In this document: positions 1 through 12,000 of the stretch, piece by piece
Numbering within the stretch: the first letter of the stretch is position 1
Layout: each line of letters begins with the position of its first letter
Origin: Stappia sp. WLB 29
GTDB taxonomy: Bacteria > Pseudomonadota > Alphaproteobacteria > Rhizobiales > Stappiaceae
Assembly: GCF_023507705.1 (NCBI RefSeq)
Contig: NZ_JALBGD010000008.1
Span: 186,001 to 250,000, forward strand
Direction: 5' to 3'
Length of the DNA stretch: 64,000 bases
Program-made: the position numbers and the translations under genes
The notes under the pieces: model-generated
Told to the model about the DNA's origin: nothing
What the model saw: only the letters and a program-made list of their open reading frames with translations
The model's database searches: none

Positions 1-3000
1 CCCGTCCAGCAGCCTCTGGCGACCGCGACCGGCCAGCAGGTTCCCATCGCGGTGATCTCGATGGAGGGGCGCTTTCCGCAAAGCCCGGATCTCGAGACCT
101 TCGCCGCGCATCTGGCTGCCGGGCACGATTGCATCGAGGAAGTGCCGGCAGACCGCTGGGACTGGCGGGCCGTCCATGGCGATCCGAAGAAGGGACCCTT
201 CACGGATGTGAAATACGGCGGCTTCACGCCGGGGCACGACCTGTTTGACGCCGCTTTCTTCAACATCTCGCCGCGCGAAGCCGAGCTGATGGACCCTCAG
301 CACCGGCTGTTCATGGAATGCGTCTGGAGCCTGATCGAAAAGGCTGGCCATGCACCCGGCTCGCTTTCCGGGCGCAAGGTCGGGCTGTTCCTCGGCATCA
401 ACCTGCTCGACTATACCGACATGGTGAACCGGGCCGGCATCATGGATGCCCAGCAGCTCACCGGCCTCGGCCACGCCTTCTGCCCCAACCGGCTGTCCTT
501 CCTGCTCGACATTCACGGGCCGAGTTCGGTCATCGACACGGCGTGCTCCAGCTCGCTCGTGGCGATCCATCGCGCGATCATGAGCATCCGCCATGAAGGC
601 TGCGAGATGGCCATCGCGGGCGGCTCGAACCTGATGCTGTCGCCGATGCAGCACATCATGTTCTCGCAGGTCGGGATGATCACCCCCGACGGGCGCTGCA
701 AGACCTTCTCGGCCGCCGCCAACGGCTATGCCCGCGCCGATGGCGTCGGTGCGGTGTTGCTGAAGCGGCTCGACGCTGCCGAGCGCGACGGCGACCCGAT
801 CCTCGGCGTCATCCGCGCTTCCGTCGAGCATCATGGCGGCGGGGCGACCTCGCTGACCGCGCCGAACCCGAAGGCCCAGGCCCGTCTGGTGGCGGAGGCG
901 CATCGCCTTGCCGGCATCGACCCGCGCAGCGTCAGCCTGATCGAGTGCCACGGTACGGGTACGCCGCTCGGCGATCCGGTCGAGGTGGAGGGGCTGAAGA
1001 CCGCCTTCGCCGAGCTCTACCGCGAGCAGGGTCTGCCCGCGCCGGAGGTGCCGCATATCGGCCTCGGCTCGGTCAAGTCGAACATTGGACACGCGGAAAC
1101 CGCGGCCGGTGTTGCCGGGCTGATCAAGGTGCTGCTCGCCATGCGCGCCGGCACCCTGTTCCGGAGCCTTCATTGCGAGGAGCCCAACCCGCTGCTGGAG
1201 CTGGAGGGAAGTCCCTTCTACCTGCTGCAGGCTGCGCGGAGCTGGGACCGTCCCGTCGTCGACGGTGTCGAGCAACCGCGCCGTGCCGGGCTCAGTTCCT
1301 TCGGCGCGGGCGGCGCCAATGTCCATATGGTGATCGAGGAATATCGCGGGCCGTCGCCTGTGGCGGCGCCCACGTCGTCTCCAATGATCGTGCCCCTCTC
1401 GGCCCGCACGCCGGACGCGCTTGTCGAGGCCGTGCGCCGCCTGCGGCCGCATGTGGCCGGCGCGAATCTCGGCGATCTTGCCTGGACGCTGCAGGTCGGG
1501 CGCGACGCGATGCGCGAGCGGATCGCCTTCGTCGCCCGCGATGCCGACGACCTTCTCCGCCAGATGGATGCCGTACTGGCGGGGGAGGGCGGCGACGCGC
1601 TTCGCGGCACGGTTCCACGCGGCCGGCGTGCCGACGAAACGCTGCTTGACCCCATCGACCGCGATCCGCTCGAGATTGCGCGTGCCTGGGCCGGCGGCGC
1701 CGACGTCGACTGGCGGCAGCTGCATGCGGGCGCGCCGCGCCGGCGGCTGGCGCTTCCCTCCTATCCGTTCCAGCGCAAGCGCTACTGGCTGCCGCTAGAA
1801 GCCGCGCCGGCGGCTGTCGCGCCCGGCCTGTCGCCGCAACCGGCCGGCGCCGACACGTTCGAGATCGACCTGACGGGGCACGAGTTCTTTCTTGCCGACC
1901 ACCGGATCGGCGGGCACCCGGTCCTGCCCGGCGTTGCCTATCTGGAGTTGGTGCGGGCAGCGGCGGTAAAGGCAGGGATCGGACAGCCGCTCCTGCGTCA
2001 GGTCGTCTGGATGAGCCCGCTTGCCGTGGAAAGCCCCGTGCGGGTGCGGGTCGTCTTCACGCAGGCTGCCGATGGTGCCCGCCGCGCCGAGGTGCTGAGC
2101 GTTGCCGCCGGCGAGGAGCCGCGCCTGCATGCGCAGATGCTGGTGGCCGATGGCGTGTCTCAAGCCCCGGCCGCTGCCGATCTTGCGGCTTTGAGCCTCG
2201 CACATCCGAGCGCCATCCCGGCGGCGCGGGTCTATGCTGCTTTCGATGCCATGGGTCTTGCCTATGGGCCGGGGCACAGGGCGATCCTGTCGCTTGGCCT
2301 TGGGCGGGACGCGAATGGCGAGCGCTCCGTGCTGGGCCATCTCCGCCTGCCGGATGCGGTGGCGGCGACGGCCAACGCCTTCGCCCTGCATCCGAGCCTG
2401 ATGGACGGCGCCTTCCAGGCCGCCATCGGCCTCGTCATGGAGGAAGACGGCACGGCGCCGAAAGGCGCGGCGCTGCCCTTCGCCATCGAGGCTGTCGAGA
2501 TCTTCGGCCCGCTCGACACCGACCTTTGGGTGCATATCCAGCCGCGCCCCGCATCCGGCGGCGATCCTCGTACCCGGCGCATGGACCTGCTGCTGCTGGA
2601 CGGAACGGGCGCGGCGCGCGTTGCCTTGCGCGGCTTTGCGACCCGCAGCTATGTCGAGGCGCCGCCTCAGGAAACCCCCTGCTTCGTGCCGGTCTGGCGC
2701 AGCGTCGAGGGGGAGGGCGGAGCGAGCCGGCCCGCCCGGCACCTCGTGCTCGTCGCATCGGAGGCTGCCAACCGCGAGGAACTGGCCCGGCATCTCCCCG
2801 GCGCCGAGATCAGACCGCTTGCGGGCGCGCCCGGACAGGATCTTGCCGCACGCTTCGAGGCTGCGGCCCTCGACCTGCTCGACGTGCTGAAGGCGCAGAC
2901 GGGCGGTGTGCTCGTGCAGGTGCTGGTGCCGGGCGGGGAGGGTCACGAGGCGCTCTCCGGCCTGGTCGGTCTGCTGCGCAGCGCCGCGCGCGAACAATCC

Positions 3001-6000
3001 GGGCTGACCGGCCAGTTGATCGCGCTGGCGACGGATCTCGATCCCGCGTCGGTCGCCGGGCGTCTGTTGCAGGCTGCAAGCCATCTTCCGCTCGACCGCT
3101 TCCGCGCCGGGCCGGACGACCTTGCGGTCGAGATGTGGGAGGAGACTGGGGAAGAGGCGAGCGGCAAGGGCCGCGAGAGCGCCTTGCCGCTGCGCGACGA
3201 TGGCGTCTACCTGGTCACTGGCGGAACCGGCGGGCTCGGCCGGCATCTGGCGAGGGCGATCCTTGCCGCCGCTCCGAATGCGAAGGTGGTGCTTGCCGGC
3301 CGCAGCGCGGCCGCCGCGCATGCCGAAGGCAGATTGTCCTATGCGGGGGTCGACCTTTCTGATCCGCAGTCGACACAGGCTCTGGTGGACGGCGTCCGCG
3401 CACGGCACGGGCGTCTCGACGGCGTGTTCCATGCCGCAGGCGTGTTGCGCGACGAAGCGCTGAAGAAGAAGACGGCGACGCAGCTGCGGGAGGTCTTCGC
3501 GCCGAAGGTGCGCGGCCTCGTCACTCTCGACCGGGCCCTGGGTACCGATCCTCTCGACTTCCTGGTTCTCTTCTCGTCGATCTCCGGCGTGCTGGGCAAT
3601 CCCGGTCAGGCCGACTATGGCGCGGCCAACGGCTTCCTCGACGGGTTCGCCGAGGATCGCGAGGCACGGCGTCGGCGCGGCGCATGTCACGGCCGTACGC
3701 TCTCCGTCGCCTGGCCGCTATGGCGCGATGGCGGCATGGGCATGGATGCGGCGACCGAGGCCTTGATGCGCCGGACCACTGGCCTCGTTCCGCTGGAAAC
3801 CGGCGCCGGGATCAAGGTGCTGGCCGGACTGCTGGCCGACGAGATCGCGCCGGGCGCCGCCCGCCTGCTGGTCACGGCAGGCGAGCGCGAGCGCATCCGC
3901 GATCTCGTCTGCCGCGAGGTCACCCAGCCTACGGCGAAAGCGGAGCGCGCGCCGAAACCTTCCGTTGCAACGTCGGTCGATACGGGTGATCTCCGGCAGC
4001 GGGCCCTGCGCGCGGTCTCCGAGGAGGCCGGTGCGATCCTCAAGGTCGCGCTCGGCGATCTCGACCCGGATGTGGAGCTGACCGAATACGGCTTCGATTC
4101 CATCAGCTTCACCCAGTTCGCCAACCGGCTGAACGACCGCTTCGGCCTCGACCTCACGCCGACCCTGTTCTTCGAGCATCCGGTGCTGGAAACGCTCGCC
4201 GCACATCTGGCGGAGCGCCATGCCGAGGCGATGATCGCCGTCCTCGGCGGTGCGCCGGCACCGCAGCTCGCGCAGCCGGTTGCCCCAACGGATCCCGCGC
4301 CGGCACCTGTCGCCGCGACCGTCTCTCGCCCCGCTGCTGCCGCTGAGATTGCCTGCGGTGCCGTTGCCGTCATCGGCATGAGCGGCATCTTCCCCGGCGC
4401 TGCCGATGTCGCCTCCTTCTGGCACAACCTCCTCGAGGGGCGCGACTGCATTTCCGAGGTGCCGGCCGAGCGCTGGGACTGGCGCGACTGGTGGGGCGAT
4501 CCGCAGCGCGAACCCGGCCGCACCAACGTCAAATGGGGCGGCTTCATCGGCGAGCGGCTTGCGGAGTTCGACGCCGCCTTCTTCGGCATTTCCGCACCCG
4601 AAGCCCGGATGATCGACCCGCAACAGCGCCTGCTGCTGACCGAGGCCTGGCGTGTGATGGAGGACGCCGGCTACGCGCCCTCGCGTCTTGCCGGCTCGCG
4701 CACCGGCGTCTTCCTCGGTACGGCGGATACCGGCTACAGCCGGCTGGTCGCGGCCTCCGGCAGCGGCGTCGAAGGCTACTCGATGACCGGCCTGGCGCCT
4801 TCGCTCGGGCCCAACCGGATCAGCTACTACTACGATTTCCACGGCCCCAGCGTTGCCGTCGAGACCGCCTGTTCCAGCGCGCTGGTCGCGGTACACCGCG
4901 CCGTCGAGGCGATCCGCTCCGGCCATTGCGATGCGGCGATTGCCGGCGGCATCAACGCTTTGCTTCTGCCGGAAGCCTTTGTCGGGTTCTCGCGCGCAGG
5001 CATGCTGTCGCCCGACGGGCGCTCCAAGCCGTTTTCGGATGCCGCCAATGGCTATGCGCGCGGCGAGGGCGTCGGCCTCGTGTTCCTGAAGCCGCTGGAG
5101 GCGGCCGAGCGCGACGGCGACGACATCATCGCCGTCATCCGTGCCTCGGCGGAAAACCACGGCGGCCACGCCGCCTCGCTGACGGCGCCCAATCCGAAGG
5201 CCCAGGCCGAACTGCTGCGCAGCGCCTATCGCGCCGCCGGCTTCGATCCGCGCACCGTCGGCTATATCGAGGCGCACGGCACTGGCACGCCGCTCGGCGA
5301 TCCCATCGAGGTCGAGGCACTGTCCGCCGCCTTCGCCGATCTCGTGCAAGAAGCGGAAGGGCGTTTCGGCGCCGGCGTTGCGCCGTCCTGCGGCATCGGC
5401 TCGGTCAAGTCCAACATCGGCCATCTGGAGCTTGCCGCCGGCATTGCCGGGCTGATCAAGGTGCTGCTGCAGATCCGGCATGGCACGCTGCCCGCCACGC
5501 TTCATTGCGACCGACTGAACCCTTACCTCAAGCTGGAGGGCAGTCCCTTCTTCGTCGTGCGCGAGGCTCAGGAGTGGCCCCGCGCCCGCGACGCGTCGGG
5601 GCGCGAGCTGCCGCGCCGGGCGGGGGTTAGTTCCTTCGGCTTCGGCGGCAGCAATGCCCATGTGGTGCTGGAGGAGCATGTCGCCGCGCCGGTTGCGCAG
5701 CCGGCCGACACCGGAATGCCGGCCGTTCTGATCCTTTCCGCCCGCAGCGAGGACCAGCTGCGGACGATGGCCAGCGATCTGCGCCGCTATCTCGACGAGG
5801 CGGGAGAGGCGGTGTCGCTGGCCGATGCCGCGCACACGCTGCAGGTGGCGCGCGATGCCATGGAGCACCGGCTGGCCTTCGTCGCCAGCGGTCGCGCTGA
5901 CGCAATCAGGCGGCTCGACGCTTTCCTTGCCGGCGAGGAGGTGGGCGGACTGCATCTCGGCCGGGTGCGGGCGAACCGCGCCGTCATTTCGGTGCTGGAG

Positions 6001-9000
6001 GGGGATGCCGACCTCCGGCAGGCGGCCGCCGGCCTCGTCTCGCGCGCCCGCCACGACGAGCTGCTGGCCCTGTGGGTGCGCGGGCTCGACGTGGACTGGA
6101 CGCAGCTTCCCGGCAGCGCCGGGCGCAGGCGCGTGCGGCTTCCGGGCTATCCTTTCGCGGGCACGCGCCACTGGGTGCGCGGCACCGAACCCGTACCTGC
6201 GAACGCCGCAAGCCTGCTGCTCGAGGGGAGCGAGAGCTTCCTGCGCGACCATCTCGTCGGCGGCCGCAAGGTCCTCCCCGGCGTCGTCCAGTTCGAGCTT
6301 GTGCGGGCCGAGCTGAAGCGGCGCGGCCTTGCCGGCCTGCCGCTGGAGTTTACCGGGCACACCTGGCTGCGTCCGGTCGTGGTCGACGCGGCGCCCGTGC
6401 GGCTTCAGGTCGAGATGGACGAGACCGGCGACAGCTATCGTATTGTGACCTCCGGTCGCGAGGGCCGGCAGGTGCATGGCGAGGGCCGCGTCCGCGCGGC
6501 GTCGGACATCGTGCTGCCTCCGGTCGATCTCGATGCCCTGCGCGGGACCATGTCCGGCGCGGTCGATCCGTCCAGGCTCTATGCCCGGTTCGAGGCGCTG
6601 GGGCTCGGCTACGGCCCGGCCCATCGGCCGATCACCCGTCTTGCGACCGGCAATGGTCGCGTGCTTGCACGGCTGGAGCTTCCGGCAGCAGTGACGGACG
6701 ATATGGCTCTCCATCCGTCGATGCTGGACGGTGCGCTGCAGTCGCTGCTGGTGCTGACAACGGGCGACGATGCGGCGCTCGCCGTTCCTTATGCGCTGCG
6801 CCGGCTTGTCGTCCTGGGCCCGACGGAGCCGGTGATGTGGGCGGTCGGCGAACGGGACGGTGCCACCCACACCGTCCGGCTGTGCGACGAAACGGGCCGT
6901 ATTCTTGCGCTTTTCGAGGGCTTCGCCGCCCGCGCCGTCAGTGCGCCACCGTCCATCCGTCCGCCGGTGGAGGAGGCACCGTCCGCGAGGCCGGCCGAGA
7001 TGTCTGCTGCGGCCCTCGACCGCGTCACTGCAATCGCTGCGCGCGTGCTGGAGGTCGACCCGTCCGTTCTCGACACGGAGACGGAACTGGGCGAATTCGG
7101 TTTTGATTCCATCACGATGACGGGCTTTGCAGCCGCCATCAACGACGAACTCGACCTCTCGCTGACGCCGGCGGATTTCTTCGAATTCGCAACGCTTGCC
7201 CGTCTCGCACGCCATGTCGCGGCCCTCGCCGGGCCCGATCTGGTGGCGGCCACCGGTGCGGCATCGGTTCCGGCGAAGCCGTTGCCCGCCGTCACAAACT
7301 TTCCGCCGGAGGTCGAGGCACCGCGTCCTATCGCTAGCGAGACCTTCGCCGAGGACGATCCGGTCGTCATCGTCGGGCTGAGTTGCGCCTTCCCGCTGGC
7401 GCGCAACGCCGACGCCTTCTGGCAGAACCTCGTGTCAGCGCGCGACTGCATCACCCGCATTCCGCCCGACCGATGGGACTGGCAGGAGGTCGACGGCGAC
7501 CCGAAGGCGGATCCAGGCAAGACCAACATCCATTGGGGTGGTTTCATCGACGGCGTGTTCGAGTTCGACCCGCTGTTCTTCAGCATCTCGCCGCGCGAAG
7601 CGAGGCTCATGGACCCGCAGCAGCGGCTGATGATGATGCATGCCTGGAACGCCATCGAGGATGCCGGCCATTCGCCGCGCGATCTCGCCGGGCGCAAGGT
7701 CGGGGTCTTCGTCGGCACCTCGTCGAGCGGGTATCGGGAGATCATCGGCGAGGACACCGGCGGCGAAGGGTATGTCGCCACCGGCGCGGTGCCCTCGGTC
7801 GGGCCCAACCGCATCAGCTACTTCCTCGACCTGCACGGGCCGAGCGAGCCGGTGGAGACCGCCTGTTCGAGCTCCCTCGTCGCCCTGCATCGCGCGGTCC
7901 GCTCGATCCGCGACGGCGACTGCGAGATGGCGCTGGTCGGCGGCGTCAACACCATCGTCACGCCGGAAGCGCATATCAACTTCGCCAAGGCCGGCATGCT
8001 GTCGCCCGACGGGCGCTGCAAGACCTTTTCCGACAAGGCCAACGGCTACGTGCGAGGCGAAGGAGCCGGCATGATCCTGGTTCGCCGGCTGTCGGATGCG
8101 CTGCGCGACGGCGATCCGATCCTGGCTGTCGTTCGCGGCACGGCGATCAATCACGGCGGGCGGGCCAACTCTCTGACCGCGCCGAACACGCAGGCGCAGG
8201 CCGATCTGCTGCGCAACGCCTATCGGGATGCAGGCGTCGATCCGTCGACCGTGAGTTATATCGAAGCTCATGGTACCGGAACGGCCCTAGGCGACCCGGT
8301 GGAGATCAATGCGCTCAAGGCAGTCTTTGCCGGCGACCGCGCGCAAGGCTCCTGCGGCATCGGCTCGGTGAAAACCAATATCGGCCATCTGGAGCTCGCC
8401 GCCGGCATCGCGGGCGTTGCCAAGGTGCTGTTGCAGATGCGGCATCGCCGGCTGGTGCCGAGCCTGCATTGCGAGACGCTGAATCCGTATATCGAGTTTG
8501 CCGGCTCCCCGTTCGAGGTTGTCCGGCAGGGGCGGCCTTGGACGGCTTTGCGCGATGCTGCGGGCCGCGAGTTGCCGCTGCGGGCGGGCGTCAGCAGCTT
8601 CGGGTTCGGCGGCGTCAACGCTCATGTGGTGTTGGAGGACTACCCCTCCGCGCCGCCCTCCGCCGCCGCAGTGCCCACACCGCAGCTCATTGTCCTGTCC
8701 GCCCGCGATGCCGCGCGTCTGGAGGACCGGGCGCGGGATCTTGCGGAGGCACTCGAGAGCGGGCGCTTCACGGACGCGGATCTTGCCGATATCGCCTTCA
8801 CCCTGCGTGCCGGCCGGGCGCCGATGAAGCAGCGTCTTGCGTTTGTCGCGTGCTCGCTGGCGGACGTGATCTCTGCGCTGAGGACGTTCCTGGAGGGCGC
8901 CCCGATGCGGGGCCTTCACCTCGGGCAGGCGCGTACGGAGGTTCGCCTCCCACTGCCGCAGTCGCTCGAGGAGTGGGCGCAGCACTTCGTGCAAGGCGGC

Positions 9001-12000
9001 GACCTTGCCGGTTTCGGCGAGGCTGCGGGCGCGCATCGCCGCGTCCGCCTGCCTGCCTATCCCTTCGCCCGCGAGGTCTACCGTGTCGCCGCACCGGCCG
9101 TATCTGCCGTGCCGACAGCGGCGCGCGACCCCGTAGTGTCCGAGCCCGCCCACAGCCACTTCACCCGCCGTTTGGAGGCATCGGCCTTCTACCTGCGCGA
9201 TCACCGGTTCCGCGACATGCCGATCCTGCCGGCCGCGATGGGGCTTGAGCTTGCCCGAAGCGCCTTCGTGGCCGCCGGTGGGTGCGATCCCGTGCGTCTT
9301 GAGGGTGTGACATGGCGCCGGCCGCTGGAACTCGCCTCCGGTTCCGTAGAGGTGCGGCTGCCGTTGGACGAGGGCGAAGCTGGTGCCAAAAGCTTCCGTT
9401 TGCTTTCGGGCACCGACACCGAGCACATGCGCGGCAGCGTCGTCCCCCGGCCGGTCGGCTCTGCGCCGGCGCATCTCGACCTTGCCGCGCTGCGTGGCCG
9501 CTTCCCGCGCATGCTGGACCGCGACTGGCTCTACGCCAGCTATGCCGCGCTCGGCCTCTCCTACGGCCCGGCCTTCCGCTGTGTGGTGGAGATGCAGGCC
9601 GGCGAGGGCGAGGCTCTGGCGCGGCTGCGGCTGCCGGAGGCCGCCCGTGGCGGCGAGGCGTTCCATCTGCACCCCTCGATGCTCGATGCCGCCTTCCATG
9701 TCGCGCTCGGCCTGTTCCACGGCGAGTCCGGCGGCACGGCGGCGCTGCCCTTCGCGCTGGACCGGATGGACGTCTTCGGCCCGACCGACGAGGAAATGTG
9801 GGTGCATCTGCGCGAGCAGCCGGCCGCAAACGGTCTGCGCCGCATCGACATCGATCTTGCCGATATGGCAGGCGATGTCCGCGTCGCGATCCGCGGCTTC
9901 ACGCTGCGACTGGTGAGAGACGCGCCGACGCCGGAGGAGACCCGCACGCCGGAGGGGGAGGAAGCTGCTGCCCCGCTGGCCGTAAAGGCCGAGCGTTACC
10001 TCGCGGAGGTCGTGGCGCGCGAGACCGGGATCCCGGTTGCGGAAATCGATCCGCAAGCCGCTCTCGAGGCCTACGGCATCGACTCCCTGCTGATCACCCG
10101 CCTGACCGACGAACTCGGCAAGGTGTTTGGTCCGCTCTCCAGCACCCTGTTCTTCGAGCACCAGACGCTGGCCGCGCTGGCTCGCCACTTCGCTTCCGCC
10201 CATCCGCAGAAGCTCGCCGAGATCGTGGGAGAGACGCCCACCGACGCGCGCCCGGCGATTGCCGCTCTCGCTGCTCCGCCCGCCCGTGAGCGCATGGGCG
10301 AGGCAAGGGACGAGCCCATCGCCATCATCGGCCTGGCCGGGCGCTATCCCGGCGCGCGCGATGTCGAGGCGTTCTGGCAGAACCTTGCCGCGGGGCGCGA
10401 TTGCATCGCCGAGATCCCGGCCGACCGCTGGGACCATTCAAGGTTCCACAATCCGGAGGGGCGGGATGGGCTACCGCGCGGCAAGTGGGGCGGTTTCGTC
10501 GACGATTTCGACCGCTTCGACCCGCTGTTCTTCAACATCTCGCCGCGCGAGGCGCCTTACATTGATCCGCAGGAGCGGCTGTTTCTGCAATGCGCCTGGG
10601 AAACGCTGGAAGATGCCGGCTACACCCGCGCCAATGTTGCACCGGCCGCAGAGGGCATGGCGGGCGGCGATGTCGGCGTCTTCGTCGGCGTCATGTACGA
10701 GGAGTATCAGCTCTACGGCGCGCAAAGCACCGCCGCCGGCCGGCCGCTCGCCCTGTCCGGCAGCGCGGCCTCCATCGCCAACCGGGTCTCCTATTTCTGC
10801 GATTTCCACGGGCCCAGCATGGCCGTGGACAGCATGTGCTCCTCCTCGCTGACGGCGATCCATCTCGCCTGCGAGGCCCTGCGCGCCGGCGATTGCCGTG
10901 TTGCCCTTGCCGGCGGCGTCAACCTGACCCTGCATCCCAACAAGTATCTCGCGCTGGCGCAGGGGCGCTTCCTGTCGAGCACCGGGCGCTGCGAGAGCTT
11001 CGGCGAAGGCGGCGACGGCTACGTGCCGGGCGAGGGTGTCGGCGCGGTGCTGCTGAAGCCGCTGTCGCGTGCCGTCGCCGATGGCGACCGCATCCACGGC
11101 ATCATTCGCGCCTCGGCGCTCAACCATGGCGGCAAGACCAACGGCTATACCGTGCCGAACCCGCTGGCGCAGGCCGCCGTCATCGGCCGCGCCATGCAGC
11201 GCGCGGGCGTGCGCGCCGGGGACATCGGCTATGTCGAGGCGCACGGCACCGGCACCAGCCTCGGCGACCCCATCGAGATCGCCGCCCTGTCCCGCGCCTA
11301 TCGCCGGGAGACCGATGCTTGCGGCTTCTGTGCCATCGGCTCGGTCAAGTCCAATATCGGCCATGGCGAGAGCGCTGCCGGCATCGCCGGCCTCACCAAG
11401 GTGCTGCTGCAGTTCCGCCATGGCCGTCTGGCGCCTTCGCTGCATTCGGCAAGGCTCAACCGCGAGATCGATTTCGCCGCCTCGCCCTTCCGCGTCCAGC
11501 AGCGCCTGGAAGAGTGGCCGCGCCGCCGGGACGGGCAGGGTAACGAGCTGCCGCATCTTGCCGCTCTGTCCTCCTTCGGGGCCGGCGGCTCGAACGCCCA
11601 TCTGATCATCGAGGACTATCCGGCGCCATTTCTCCAGGAGGTTGCCCCCTCCCGCGCGGTCTATCCGTTCTCCGCCCGCGAGGCAGGGCAGCTGCGGCAG
11701 GTGCTGGAGCGGTTCCGCGCCCGCCTCGACACCTTGTCCGAAGCGGATCTTCCTGCCGCCGCTGTGACCCTGCAGGACGGGCGCGAGGCCTTGGAGGACA
11801 GGCTTGCCGTCGTCGCTGGAGACAAGGCAGAGCTGGCCCGTCTGCTGGACGCGGCGCTGCAGGGAGGCGAGGGGGCCGGTATCTGGCGTGGCCGTGCCGC
11901 GCGCGGCCGCTTCGACGATATGCTGTCTGCATCGTTGGAGGCCGCCGCCGCAGCCTGGGTTACCGGCACGCGGATAAATTGGCAAAAGTTGCGCGGCGGC

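Noticed and set aside
3718-7215. A 1,165-codon open frame on the minus strand, and similar long antisense frames inside the PKS
   Set aside because: These mirror the high-GC codon pattern of the PKS. Their products are rich in Arg, Gly and Gln with no domain motifs, while the + strand shows continuous KS, DH, KR and ACP motifs.
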